From Magnetospirillum sp. 15-1 (lineage in GTDB: Bacteria > Pseudomonadota > Alphaproteobacteria > Rhodospirillales > Magnetospirillaceae): a stretch of 64,000 nt of DNA. The stretch spans positions 776,632-840,631 of the forward strand of contig NZ_FXXN01000028.1 of the NCBI RefSeq assembly GCF_900184795.1, read 5' to 3'. Below are positions 36,954-46,158 of the stretch, one piece after another. Below the pieces are notes generated by a model. The model saw nothing but the letters and a program-made list of their open reading frames with translations. It searched no databases and was not told where the DNA came from. The position numbers were made by a program, and so were the translations under genes. Each line of letters begins with the position of its first letter. Within the stretch, counting starts at the first letter, position 1.

Positions 36954-39682
36954 TGGAACCCTCGCCGCCCCCCGTTGCCCGGCTGCGCGACATCGGCCTG
37001 CGCTATGGCGCGGTGAATGCGCTGGACGCGGTCAGCCTGGACATTCCCGCCGGCATCATGGTCGGGCTGATCGGCCCGGACGGGGTGGGAAAGTCCAGCC
37101 TGCTGTCGCTGCTGGCCGGGGCGCGGGCGGTGCGGACGGGGACGCTGGAGGCCCTGGGCGGCGACATGGCCGATCCCCGTCACCGCGAGGCGGTGGTTCC
37201 GCGTATCGCCTACATGCCCCAGGGGCTGGGCAAGAATCTCTATCCCACCCTGTCGGTGTTCGAGAACGTGGATTTCTTCGGCCGGCTGTTCGGCCAGGGC
37301 CGGGCCGAGCGTCTGGCCCGCATCGGCCAGTTGCTGGACGGCACCGGGCTGGCCCCGTTCGCCGGCCGTCCCGCCGGCAAGCTGTCGGGGGGCATGAAGC
37401 AGAAGCTCGGCCTGTGCTGCGCGCTGATCCACGATCCCGATCTGCTGATCCTCGACGAGCCGACCACCGGCGTCGACCCCCTGTCGCGCCGGCAGTTCTG
37501 GGACCTCATCGACGCCATTCGCCGGCAGCGGCCGGGCATGAGTGTGGTGGTGGCGACCGCCTATATGGAGGAAGCCGCCCGTTTCGACTGGCTGGTGGCC
37601 ATGGATGCCGGCCGGGTGCTGGCCGCCGGCACCGCCGGGGACATTCTGGCCCGCGCCGGTTCCACCTCGCTGGAGGCGGCGTTCATCGCCCTGCTGCCCG
37701 AGGAGAAGCGAAAGGGATACCGCCCGGTAGAGATCATCGCCCGCCACGACGGAGCGGATGGCGAGGTCGCCATCGAGGCGCGGGACCTGACCAAGCGCTT
37801 CGGCGATTTCACCGCCGTCGACCATGTCAGCTTCCGCATCGGGCGTGGCGAGATTTTCGGCTTTCTCGGCTCCAACGGCTGCGGCAAGACCACCACCATG
37901 AAGATGCTGACCGGCCTGCTGCCGGCCAGCGACGGACAGGCCTGGCTGTTCGGCGGCCTCGTCGATCCCCACGACCTGGAGACCCGGCGTCGGGTCGGCT
38001 ACATGTCGCAGGGATTCTCGCTCTATACCGAGCTGACGGTGCGCCAGAATCTCGAGCTGCACGCCCGGCTGTTCCATGTGCCGCCCGGCGAAGTGGCCGG
38101 GCGGATCGACGAGATGGCGCGGCGCTTCGATCTGGCCGGCATCATGGATGCCTTGCCCGACGCCCTGCCGCTGGGCCACCGGCAGCGGCTGTCCCTGGCG
38201 GTGGCGCTGATCCACCGGCCGGAAATGCTGATTCTCGACGAGCCGACCTCGGGGGTCGATCCGGTGGCCCGCGACGCCTTCTGGCGCATCCTGATGGATC
38301 TGGCCCGCGTCGACCGGGTCACCATCTTCATTTCAACCCATTTCATGAACGAAGCCGAGCGCTGCGACCGTATCTCGCTGATGCATGCCGGGCGGGTGCT
38401 GGTCAGCGATTCCCCGGCCGCCCTGGTGGCCCGGCGCGGCACGGCGACGCTGGAGGACGCCTTCATCGCCTATCTGGAGGAGGCGGAAACCGGCCCATCC
38501 GGTCAGGCCTCCGCCGCCAGCCCGCCGCCACGGGCGGCGGCTGAACGAACCGCGCCCCGCGCCTTCGACCTGCGGCGCATGCTCAGCTATGCCCGGCGGG
38601 AAACCCTGGAACTGCGGCGCGATCCCGTCCGCGCCACCCTGGCGCTGCTCGGCACCCTGATCCTCATGTTCGTCATGGGCTACGGCATCAGCCTGGACGT
38701 GGAGGACCTGACCTTCGCCGTGCTGGACCGGGATCAGACGGCCATCAGCCGCGATTATGCCCTCAACATCGCCGGATCACGCTATTTCGTCGAGCACCGG
38801 CCCATCACCGACCATGACGAGCTGGACCGGCGGATGCGGTCGGGGGAATTGGGGCTGGCCATCGAGATTCCCCCCGGCTTCGGGCGCGATATCGCCCACG
38901 GACGGGCGGTGGAGATCGGCGCCTGGATCGACGGCGCCATGCCGCAGCGGGCCGAGACCATCCGCGGCTATGTCCAGGGCATGCACGCCCAATGGCTGGC
39001 CGCCAAGCTGGCCGAGACCACCGGGAAGCCCGCCGGCCTCTTCACGATCGAGACCCGCTTTCGCTACAATCCCGACGTCAAGAGCCTGGTGGCCATGGTG
39101 CCGGCGGTGATCCCGCTGCTGCTGATGCTGATTCCCGCCATGTTGACCGCGCTCAGCGTGGTGCGGGAAAAGGAGCTGGGCTCCATCGTCAACCTGTACG
39201 TCACGCCGGTCACCCGCCTGGAATTCCTGTTGGGCAAGCAGATTCCCTATATCGGGCTGGCCATGGTCAACTACCTGCTCCTGGCGCTTCTGGCCGTCAC
39301 CCTGTTCGGGGTGCCGCTGAAGGGCAGCATCCTGGCCCTCACCGTGGCGACCCTGCTCTACGTCACCTCGGCGACGGCCATCGGCCTGCTGATCTCCACC
39401 TTCATGCGCAGCCAGATCGCCGCCATTTTCGGCACGGCGGTGCTGTCGATCCTGCCGGCGGTACAGTTTTCCGGGATGATCGACCCGGTGCCGTCCCTCG
39501 AAGGGGCGGGGGCGCTGATCGGGCGGGTCTATCCCGCCACCTACTATCTGATCATCGTGCGCGGAACCTTCGCCAAGGCGCTGGGATTCCATGACCTGGG
39601 ACACTCGTTCATCCCGTTGCTGATCGCCATTCCGGTCCTGCTGGGCCTGTGCGTCGCCCTGTTGAAGAAGCAGGAGAGCTGA
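36953..39682 (+). CDS. rbbA: RbbA-type fusion of two ABC ATPases and an ABC-2 permease
   Basis: Protein of 909 residues, the length of E. coli RbbA. First ATPase: GPDGVGKSS, signature [10 protein letters not shown], Walker [13 protein letters not shown]. Second ATPase near residue 285: GSNGCGKTT and [12 protein letters not shown]; its signature is the degenerate [12 protein letters not shown] seen across the family. The last 370 residues form a six-helix ABC-2 permease ending in [14 protein letters not shown]. RbbA is a ribosome-bound ATPase in E. coli, but the fused permease suggests an exporter as well. It overlaps yhiI by one base and yhhJ follows three bases after. Confidence 0.92.
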   Translation: MEPSPPPVARLRDIGLRYGAVNALDAVSLDIPAGIMVGLIGPDGVGKSSLLSLLAGARAVRTGTLEALGGDMADPRHREAVVPRIAYMPQGLGKNLYPTLSVFENVDFFGRLFGQGRAERLARIGQLLDGTGLAPFAGRPAGKLSGGMKQKLGLCCALIHDPDLLILDEPTTGVDPLSRRQFWDLIDAIRRQRPGMSVVVATAYMEEAARFDWLVAMDAGRVLAAGTAGDILARAGSTSLEAAFIALLPEEKRKGYRPVEIIARHDGADGEVAIEARDLTKRFGDFTAVDHVSFRIGRGEIFGFLGSNGCGKTTTMKMLTGLLPASDGQAWLFGGLVDPHDLETRRRVGYMSQGFSLYTELTVRQNLELHARLFHVPPGEVAGRIDEMARRFDLAGIMDALPDALPLGHRQRLSLAVALIHRPEMLILDEPTSGVDPVARDAFWRILMDLARVDRVTIFISTHFMNEAERCDRISLMHAGRVLVSDSPAALVARRGTATLEDAFIAYLEEAETGPSGQASAASPPPRAAAERTAPRAFDLRRMLSYARRETLELRRDPVRATLALLGTLILMFVMGYGISLDVEDLTFAVLDRDQTAISRDYALNIAGSRYFVEHRPITDHDELDRRMRSGELGLAIEIPPGFGRDIAHGRAVEIGAWIDGAMPQRAETIRGYVQGMHAQWLAAKLAETTGKPAGLFTIETRFRYNPDVKSLVAMVPAVIPLLLMLIPAMLTALSVVREKELGSIVNLYVTPVTRLEFLLGKQIPYIGLAMVNYLLLALLAVTLFGVPLKGSILALTVATLLYVTSATAIGLLISTFMRSQIAAIFGTAVLSILPAVQFSGMIDPVPSLEGAGALIGRVYPATYYLIIVRGTFAKALGFHDLGHSFIPLLIAIPVLLGLCVALLKKQES

Positions 39683-39685
39683 GCC

Positions 39686-40807
39686 ATGGCGGGCGGCAAC
39701 ATCCTTCACCTCGGCATCAAGGAACTGCGCAGCCTGGCCCGCGATCCGGTGATGCTGGTGCTGATCTTCTGGGCCTTCACCTTTTCCATCTACGGCGGGG
39801 CGACCGCCATGCCGGAAAGCCTGCACAAGGCCCCCATCGCCATCGTCGACGAGGATCGCTCGCCCCTCTCCCAGCGGATCATCGCGGCGTTCTATCCCCC
39901 CTACTTCCTGCCGCCGGTGATCATCACCCAGGCGGAAATGGATGCCCGCATGGATGGCGGTCTGGATACCTTCGCCCTGGATATCCCGCCCGACTTCCAA
40001 AGCGACGTGCTGGCCGGCAGGACGCCGACCATCCAGCTCAACATCGACGCCACCCGCATGAGCCAGGCCTTCACCGGCAATGCCTATATCCAGACCATCA
40101 TCACCGGCGAGGTGGAGACCTTCGTCCGCCGCCATCGCTCGGACGCGGCGGCGCCGGTCGATCTGGTCCTGCGGTCGCGTTTCAATCCCCAACTCAGCAA
40201 GTCGTGGTTCGGATCGGTGATGGAGGTGATCAACAACGTCACCCTGCTGTCCATCGTGCTGACCGGGGCCGCCCTGATCCGCGAGCGCGAGCACGGCACC
40301 ATCGAACATCTGCTGGTGATGCCGGTCACCCCGTTCCAGATCATGACCAGCAAGGTGTGGGCCATGGGGCTGGTGGTGCTGGTCGCCTGCGCCGCTTCCC
40401 TGGCCGTGGTGGTGCAGGGGCTGCTGCGGGTGCCCATCGAGGGGTCGGTGGCGCTGTTCCTGGCCGGCGCCGCCTTGCACCTGTTCGCCACCACCTCCAT
40501 GGGCATCTTCCTCGGCACCGTCGCCCGCTCCATGCCGCAATTCGGCCTGTTGCTGATCCTGGTGCTGCTGCCGCTGCAGATGCTGTCGGGCGGCACCACG
40601 CCGCGGGAAAGCATGCCGGAGATCGTCCAGGCCATCATGCAGGCGGCGCCCACCACCCATTTCGTCATCCTGGCCCAGGCCATTCTGTACCGGGGAGCGG
40701 GGCTGGCGGTGGTGTGGCCGCAATTCCTCGCCCTGGGGCTGATCGGCGCGGTGCTGTTCGGTTATGCCCTGGCCCGGTTCCGCAAGGCCATCGGGACCAT
40801 GGCGTGA
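39686..40807 (+). CDS. yhhJ: ABC-2 type permease (YhhJ-like)
   Basis: Membrane subunit of 373 residues. An N-terminal helix (DPVMLVLIFWAFTFSIYGG) is followed by a large periplasmic domain and five C-terminal helices, including the ABC-2 motif REREHGTIEHLLVMPVTPFQIM. It should pair with the permease half of RbbA. It starts three bases after rbbA. Its stop codon directly abuts the stop of the convergent dnaE2 gene with no base between them. Confidence 0.92.
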   Translation: MAGGNILHLGIKELRSLARDPVMLVLIFWAFTFSIYGGATAMPESLHKAPIAIVDEDRSPLSQRIIAAFYPPYFLPPVIITQAEMDARMDGGLDTFALDIPPDFQSDVLAGRTPTIQLNIDATRMSQAFTGNAYIQTIITGEVETFVRRHRSDAAAPVDLVLRSRFNPQLSKSWFGSVMEVINNVTLLSIVLTGAALIREREHGTIEHLLVMPVTPFQIMTSKVWAMGLVVLVACAASLAVVVQGLLRVPIEGSVALFLAGAALHLFATTSMGIFLGTVARSMPQFGLLLILVLLPLQMLSGGTTPRESMPEIVQAIMQAAPTTHFVILAQAILYRGAGLAVVWPQFLALGLIGAVLFGYALARFRKAIGTMA

Positions 40808-43800
40808 TCAGCGGAAATCCCGCGACGGATACTTGCCGCTCCCTCTCGCCAGGGCGGTGAGGTGGGCCGACAGGTCCTCGATCCTCTCCGCCACCACGTG
40901 CACCACCCCGTCCTGGGCCTGGACGCGGCCGTCGACCCGCAGCAGGTAACCGCCCAGGATCTGGCGGCGGTGCTTCTCGAACATATCGGGCCACACCACG
41001 ATGTTGGCGATGCCGGTCTCGTCCTCGAGCGTGATGAACAGCACGCCCTTGGCGCTGCCCGGCCGCTGGCGGACCAGCACCAGCCCCGACACCGCCGCAC
41101 GGCCACCTTTCCGGTTGCGTAACGAGGCGTTGGGGGCGATGCCACGCAGGCGGAACGGATCGCGCAGCACCGCCAGGGGGTGGCATTTCAGCGACAGCTT
41201 GAGGGCGGCATAATCGCCCACCACCTCCTCGCCGGCCGAGGCCTTGGGCAGGGCGATCCTGGCCTCGGCCGGCGGTGGGGAATCGGTGAACAGCGGCAGG
41301 GGCGGGGCGTCCAGCGCCTTGACCGCCCAGGCGGCTTCGCGGCGGGAGAGGTCGAGGGAGCCGAAGGCATCGGCGGCGGCCAGCTTGTCCAGCACCGCCC
41401 GCTCCAGGCCGGAGCGCCGCCACAGATCGTAAGGGCTGCCATAGCCGCCGTCCCGCGCCGCCACCAGCCGCGCCCCGTCGCGGGCGGCCAGTCCCTCCAC
41501 CTGCCGCAGGCCGAGGCGAAGCGCCCCATCCTCCAGGGTGCAATCCCAATCGCTGTGGTTCACATCCACCGGCCGGACCCGGATGCCGTGGTCGATGGCG
41601 TCGCGCACGATCTGGGCGGGAGCGTAGAAGCCCATGGGCTGGCTGTTGAGCAGGGCGCAGGCGAAGGCCGCCGGGTAGTGGCATTTCAGCCAGGCCGAGA
41701 CGTAGACCAGATGGGCGAAGGCGGCGGCGTGGCTTTCGGGGAAGCCGTATTCGCCGAAACCCTCGATCTGCTTGAATACCCTTTCCGCGAAGTCGCGCTC
41801 ATAGCCGCGCGCCACCATGCCGGAAATCAGCTTGTCGCCATAGGTGCCCACTTTGCCGGTGTGGCGGAAGGTGGCCATGGCGCGGCGCAGGCCGTCGGCC
41901 TCGGAGGGCGTGAAGCCGCCGGCCACCATGGCGATCTTCATGGCCTGCTCCTGGAACAGCGGCACGCCCTCGGTCTTGTCCAGCACCTGGCGCAGTTCCT
42001 CGGACGGGTATTCCACCTTCTCACGCCCCTGGCGGCGGCGCAGATAGGGATGGACCATGCCGCCCTGGATGGGGCCGGGCCGCACGATGGCCACCTCGAT
42101 GACCAGATCGTAGAAGCGCCGGGGCCTGAGGCGGGGCAGCATGCTCATCTGGGCACGGCTTTCCACCTGGAACACCCCGATGGCGTCGGCCTTGCACAGC
42201 ATGTCGTAGGTGGCCGAATCTTCGCGCGGCAAGGTGGCGAGGCAAAGGTCGCGGCCGTGATGGGCGCGCAGCAGGTCGAAGGCCTTGCGGATGCAAGACA
42301 GCATGCCAAGCGCCAGAACATCCACCTTCATCAGGCCCAGGGCGTCGAGATCGTCCTTGTCCCACTGGATGACGGTGCGGTCCTGCATGCCGGCGTTCTC
42401 GATGGGCACCAGTTCGTCGAGGCGCCCCTTGGAGATGACGAAGCCGCCCACATGCTGGGACAGGTGGCGGGGAAAGCCGGTCAGTTCCTCGGCCAAAGCC
42501 AGGGTGCGCGCCAGATTGGCCTCGGTGGGGTCGAGGCCCAGCTCGCGCACGTGCCCGGCCTCGATGCCCCGCCGGCCCCAGCCGGAATTGGCCTTGGCCA
42601 GGGCCTCGACGGTATCCTCGGCTAGCCCCATCACCTTGCCCACGTCGCGGATGGCCGAGCGGGTGCGGTAGTGGATCACCGTGGCGGTCAGCCCGGCCCG
42701 GTGGCGGCCATAGGTGTCGTAGATGTGCTGGATCACCTCTTCCCGGCGTTCGTGCTCGAAATCCACGTCGATGTCGGGCGGCTCGCCCCGCTCGGCGCTG
42801 ATGAAGCGCTCGAACAGCAGATCCATATGGGCGGGATCGACCGGGGTGACGCGCAAGGCATAGCACACCGCCGAATTGGCCGCCGAGCCGCGCCCCTGGC
42901 ACAGAATGCCCCGACTTTCGGCGAAGGCGACGATGGCATGCACCGTCAGGAAATAGGGCGCGAAGCCCAATTGCCGGATCAGGGCCAGTTCGTGCGCCAA
43001 CTGGCCGGCGACCTTGGCCGGTACGCCCTCGGGATAGCGTCGGGCGGCGCCTTCGCGGGTCAACTGTTCCAGGCGCTCCTGCGGGTCCATGCCCTGGGCC
43101 ACCTCGGCCGGGTATTCATAACGCAACTCGTCCAGGGAGAAGCGGCAGCGCCGGGTGATCTCCAGGCTGTTGGCGACGGCGTCGGGGTGGTCGGCGAACA
43201 GCCGGGCCATCTCGTCGGGGCTTTTGAGGTGGCGTTCGGCATGGGTGGACAGCGCCCAGCCGGCCTGGGCCAGGGTGACCCCCAAGCGGATGCAGGTCAG
43301 CACATCGGCCAGGGGGCGCCGTGCCGGGGTGTGATAGAGCACGTCGTTGGTGGCGACCAGGGGGACGCCGAAGCCGGCCAGGGTCCGCAGCCGCCCGGCA
43401 TCATCGCCCTTGAAACGGCGGGTGGCGGCAAGGTAGAGACGGCCGCCCAGTATCCGCCGCCATTCCTCCGCCTGGGCGGTGAAACCTTCGTCCAGAGGAT
43501 CGGGAGGAATCAGCACTAGGATCTGGCCCTCGGCGTGGGCCGCCACGTCGGCGCGGCCGAGGTGGCATTCGCCCTTGGGGGCACGGCGCCGCCCCAGGGT
43601 CAAAAGGCGCGACAGGCGGCCATAGGCGGCCCGATCCTCCGGCAGGCACAGCAGGCTGGCGCCGTCGGCAAGGTCGAGCCGCGCCCCCACCACCAGCCGG
43701 ATGCCCGCCGCCTTGGCCGCCACATGGGCACGCACGATGCCGGCCAGCGAGTTGCGCTCGCAGATGGCGATGGCCTCGATTCCCAGGGCGGCCGCCGTGA

Positions 43801-43885
43801 TCGCCAACTCGTCCGCGTGCGAGGCGCCCTCCAGGAAGGTGTAGTTGCTGATGCACTGGAGTTCGGCGTAACGGTGGGGATTCAT
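40808..43885 (-). CDS. dnaE2: Error-prone DNA polymerase III alpha subunit, ImuC/DnaE2
   Basis: Translesion polymerase of 1025 residues acting with ImuA and ImuB in SOS mutagenesis. It has the N-terminal PHP domain (YAELQCISNYTFLEGASHADEL), the polymerase core with ILCQGRGSAANSAVCYALRVTP and EPPDIDVDFEHERREEVIQ, and a C-terminal OB fold (VSGLVLVRQRPGSAKGVLFITLEDETG). The gene starts exactly 100 bases after the imuB stop, and its Shine-Dalgarno GAGGAAC is the end of the structured repeat. Its stop touches the yhhJ stop. Confidence 0.94.
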   Translation of the reverse strand: MNPHRYAELQCISNYTFLEGASHADELAITAAALGIEAIAICERNSLAGIVRAHVAAKAAGIRLVVGARLDLADGASLLCLPEDRAAYGRLSRLLTLGRRRAPKGECHLGRADVAAHAEGQILVLIPPDPLDEGFTAQAEEWRRILGGRLYLAATRRFKGDDAGRLRTLAGFGVPLVATNDVLYHTPARRPLADVLTCIRLGVTLAQAGWALSTHAERHLKSPDEMARLFADHPDAVANSLEITRRCRFSLDELRYEYPAEVAQGMDPQERLEQLTREGAARRYPEGVPAKVAGQLAHELALIRQLGFAPYFLTVHAIVAFAESRGILCQGRGSAANSAVCYALRVTPVDPAHMDLLFERFISAERGEPPDIDVDFEHERREEVIQHIYDTYGRHRAGLTATVIHYRTRSAIRDVGKVMGLAEDTVEALAKANSGWGRRGIEAGHVRELGLDPTEANLARTLALAEELTGFPRHLSQHVGGFVISKGRLDELVPIENAGMQDRTVIQWDKDDLDALGLMKVDVLALGMLSCIRKAFDLLRAHHGRDLCLATLPREDSATYDMLCKADAIGVFQVESRAQMSMLPRLRPRRFYDLVIEVAIVRPGPIQGGMVHPYLRRRQGREKVEYPSEELRQVLDKTEGVPLFQEQAMKIAMVAGGFTPSEADGLRRAMATFRHTGKVGTYGDKLISGMVARGYERDFAERVFKQIEGFGEYGFPESHAAAFAHLVYVSAWLKCHYPAAFACALLNSQPMGFYAPAQIVRDAIDHGIRVRPVDVNHSDWDCTLEDGALRLGLRQVEGLAARDGARLVAARDGGYGSPYDLWRRSGLERAVLDKLAAADAFGSLDLSRREAAWAVKALDAPPLPLFTDSPPPAEARIALPKASAGEEVVGDYAALKLSLKCHPLAVLRDPFRLRGIAPNASLRNRKGGRAAVSGLVLVRQRPGSAKGVLFITLEDETGIANIVVWPDMFEKHRRQILGGYLLRVDGRVQAQDGVVHVVAERIEDLSAHLTALARGSGKYPSRDFR

Positions 43886-43893
43886 GTCCGTTC

Positions 43894-43985
43894 CTCAGGC
43901 GCCGGGCGGGGGCTTGCGCCCCCTTGGCTCCTCCGCTGCGCTCCGGGCGCCTCAATGGCGCCGCGCTTCGGCTTTGCCTCGCTCA
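43894..43985 (-). repeat. Structured intercistronic repeat, copy B (imuB-dnaE2)
   Basis: A 92-bp element, the second copy of the repeat at 9025-9115. On the minus strand it starts at the imuB stop codon and ends with the dnaE2 ribosome-binding site. Hairpins are GGCGCC-ATTGA-GGCGCC (43946-43962) and GGGGGC-GCAA-GCCCCC (43908-43923); their starts are 38 bases apart as in copy A. Against copy A, three pairs of the first stem and one pair of the second have changed on both strands. A 34-codon frame starts at a GTG overlapping the imuB stop and ends in the dnaE2 start. Confidence 0.8.
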
Positions 43986-45464
43986 CGGGAACACTCCGTG
44001 CAGATACCAGCGCGGCGGTTCGGCGTGTCCGTAATGGCCCAGGCGATAAAGCCACAGGCGCAGGCCCTGTTCGTCCTCCACCCGGTAGTAATCCCGTTCC
44101 TCGGACTCCTCGTGCCACCATTCCGGGGCGATGCGTTCAGGCCCGTCGGCGCGGACCACACGATGCAGCCGGCCCTGCCAGCGGAAGCGCAGCGGCGGGG
44201 CGTCGGGAATGGGGGCCATGGCCTCGATGGGCTCGGGATGGGGCAGCAGACGGATGGGATGGCGCCCCTCGGGCCAGCTTTCGGCGGGGGGCGGCGCGCC
44301 GGGGCCAAGGCGGCGGACGGAGCGTTCCGGCACGTGGCTGGGGCGCGGGATCAGGCGCATCAGCCGGCCCGGCCCCAGGCGGTTGCTCAAGGAATCCAGC
44401 AGGCGGGACAGATCGGCCTCGCCCGCCTGTCCCTCCAGATCGGACTGGGCGGCGGATTGCGGCTGGATGGCGGTGGCTTCCAGGCAGGCGGCCTCGATGC
44501 CGAAGCCGGGGCGGATGTCGGCCAGCCGGTCGCGGAACAGCCGGGCCAGATGGATGGGATCGCGGTTGGGGGCGCTGGTGCCGATCTCGGCCCTGGCCAG
44601 GGTCGAATCCACCCGGAACAGGGTGAAGTCCAGGCGCCGCGCTCCCATACCGTCCTCCTCCAGCCGCCGGCACAGACTGCCCAGCAGGTGGCCCAGGGTG
44701 GCGGCGATGTCCTCGGCCCGGGAAATGGGCTCGGCGAAGCTGGCATGAACGCGGTGGGCCACCGGCGGCCGGAGCGGCGAGATGGGCTCGGGCTCGTCGC
44801 CCAGCATCTGATCGAGGCGCCAGACCACCGTATGGCCGAACCGTCGCGACAATTGGGCGCGGGGAAGGCCCATCAGGTCGCCGACCCGCCGCAGCCCCAG
44901 GTCGGACAGGGCCTGGACGGTGGCGGGGGCCAGGCGCAGGGCGGCGGGAGGCAGCGGCTCCAGCCCGCTCGACTCCGCCAGGATGGGGGCGGCGGGATCG
45001 CCGAAGCGGGCCCAGGCCCAGGCGGCGCCCGGCGTGGCGGCCAGGGCGGCACGCGCCGTCAGCCCCAGGGTCAGGAAGCGCTCTGTTAACTGCTCCAGCA
45101 GTTTTGTTTCGCCGCCGAACAGATGGCCGCTTCCGGTGACGTCCAGCCACAACCCGCTGGCTCCGTCGGTGGCGGTCCACGGGCTGAACAGGCCGCAACG
45201 CTCGGCCAGGGTGGCCAGCAGGCGGGCATCGCCCTCCGGATCATGGGGAAGGACGCGCGACGAGGGGACCTGGGCCAGGGCCGAGGCCAGCTTCATGCCG
45301 GGGCGCAGACCCGCCAGGGCGGCGGCCCGGTTCACCGCCATCACCTGCCGGGTGGGGCCGGGCGTGGCGGTGATCAGCGGGGCGTCACGCCACGCGGGCG
45401 CATTCCGGCACAGCCGGTCGGTGGCCAGCCGGGGCAGCCAGACCGAGACAATGCGCCGTTCCAT
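43983..45464 (-). CDS. imuB: DNA polymerase Y-family protein ImuB
   Basis: Catalytically inactive Y-family polymerase homologue of 493 residues that links ImuA, the beta clamp and DnaE2. It starts RRIVSVWLPRLATDRLCR and has a polymerase-like palm (VNRAAALAGLRPGMKLASA) in which the catalytic acidic residues of active Y polymerases are not evident. It ends with the family's RWYLHGVFP. The start overlaps the end of imuA by 80 bases, and its stop is the first codon of the structured repeat. It is controlled with imuA from the LexA box. Confidence 0.93.
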   Translation of the reverse strand: MERRIVSVWLPRLATDRLCRNAPAWRDAPLITATPGPTRQVMAVNRAAALAGLRPGMKLASALAQVPSSRVLPHDPEGDARLLATLAERCGLFSPWTATDGASGLWLDVTGSGHLFGGETKLLEQLTERFLTLGLTARAALAATPGAAWAWARFGDPAAPILAESSGLEPLPPAALRLAPATVQALSDLGLRRVGDLMGLPRAQLSRRFGHTVVWRLDQMLGDEPEPISPLRPPVAHRVHASFAEPISRAEDIAATLGHLLGSLCRRLEEDGMGARRLDFTLFRVDSTLARAEIGTSAPNRDPIHLARLFRDRLADIRPGFGIEAACLEATAIQPQSAAQSDLEGQAGEADLSRLLDSLSNRLGPGRLMRLIPRPSHVPERSVRRLGPGAPPPAESWPEGRHPIRLLPHPEPIEAMAPIPDAPPLRFRWQGRLHRVVRADGPERIAPEWWHEESEERDYYRVEDEQGLRLWLYRLGHYGHAEPPRWYLHGVFP

Positions 45465-46092
45465 CCCATTCCACCTTCCAACTTGCCACCATGCCGCTGT
45501 CGTCGGGAGAGCGCCCCCGGCAACGGAGCAGGTCCAGCCGCCAATGCCCCTCCGCCCCGGGAAGGCTTTCCACCCGCCAGCGGGTCAGGGCCGGGGTTAC
45601 CGCCGCCGCCGCGCGGTTGAGCAGCAGCAGCGTGGTGCCGCTGTGCCCCGCCGCCAGTTGCAGCCGCCGGGCGGCGGTGAAGTCCAGGCCCCGCACCTCG
45701 CCCAGCACGGCGGCCAGGGCCGGTGAACGGGCGGCCTCCTCCAGGGCCCACAGGGCGGCCTTGGATCGCCCCGGCACCACCATCACCAGCCGGTCCGGCC
45801 CCAGACCGAAGCGGGCGAGGCCGGGGGCATGGGGCATGTCTCCCTCGGCCAGCCACAGCACCGGCTTGGCCGCCAGCCGGGCCAGCCCGCCCAGCAGGAA
45901 GGCGGCGAAGCCCAGGGCCGCCCCGTCATGGCCGGCGGCCGGCGAGGCGGGAGAGATTTCGTGCAGAACTCCGGTCCGCATTCCCTCGAACCCCGCCAGC
46001 CCCAGCGGCAGGTCCGGCCCATGGCCGTCCGTGCCGCCTCCCTCCAGGGTGGCGACGCTGCGGCGCAGGGATTCGAGGGCGGGCGAGGGCAT
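45385..46092 (-). CDS. imuA: SOS mutagenesis protein ImuA
   Basis: RecA/SulA-like accessory protein of 235 residues, first gene of the SOS mutagenesis cassette. It begins LESLRRSVATLEGG, contains GVLHEISPASPAAG and PVLWLAEGDMPHAPGLARFGL, and has a RecA-like core without a clear Walker lysine. GGAG lies five bases before the ATG, and a LexA box lies 14 bases upstream. The overlap with imuB is long for an operon but both starts look genuine. Confidence 0.88.
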   Translation of the reverse strand: MPSPALESLRRSVATLEGGGTDGHGPDLPLGLAGFEGMRTGVLHEISPASPAAGHDGAALGFAAFLLGGLARLAAKPVLWLAEGDMPHAPGLARFGLGPDRLVMVVPGRSKAALWALEEAARSPALAAVLGEVRGLDFTAARRLQLAAGHSGTTLLLLNRAAAAVTPALTRWRVESLPGAEGHWRLDLLRCRGRSPDDSGMVASWKVEWDGTAHCLGLAAPAGHRPAVPECARVA

Positions 46093-46105
46093 GGCGACTC
46101 CATAT

Positions 46106-46120
46106 GTTCGTCAAATGTTC
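46106..46120. promoter_or_regulatory. LexA-binding SOS box upstream of imuA
   Basis: GTTC at 46106-46109 and GTTC at 46117-46120 are separated by exactly seven bases, the GTTC-N7-GTTC box recognised by alphaproteobacterial LexA. It lies 14 bases before the imuA ATG, placing repression across the promoter or start of transcription. The site agrees with the known SOS induction of imuA-imuB-dnaE2 cassettes. Confidence 0.85.
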
Positions 46121-46158
46121 CTATATTTGACGTGGCGGAGTCAAGGGGAGAGCCCGGC

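Noticed and set aside
40084-40723. Long minus-strand frames across the yhhJ gene
   Set aside because: They read as repetitive Gln/His/Arg-rich shadow of a clear ABC-2 permease gene.
44131-45089. Plus-strand frames over imuB
   Set aside because: They overlap the well-supported imuB gene and have no ribosome-binding site or recognisable domain.
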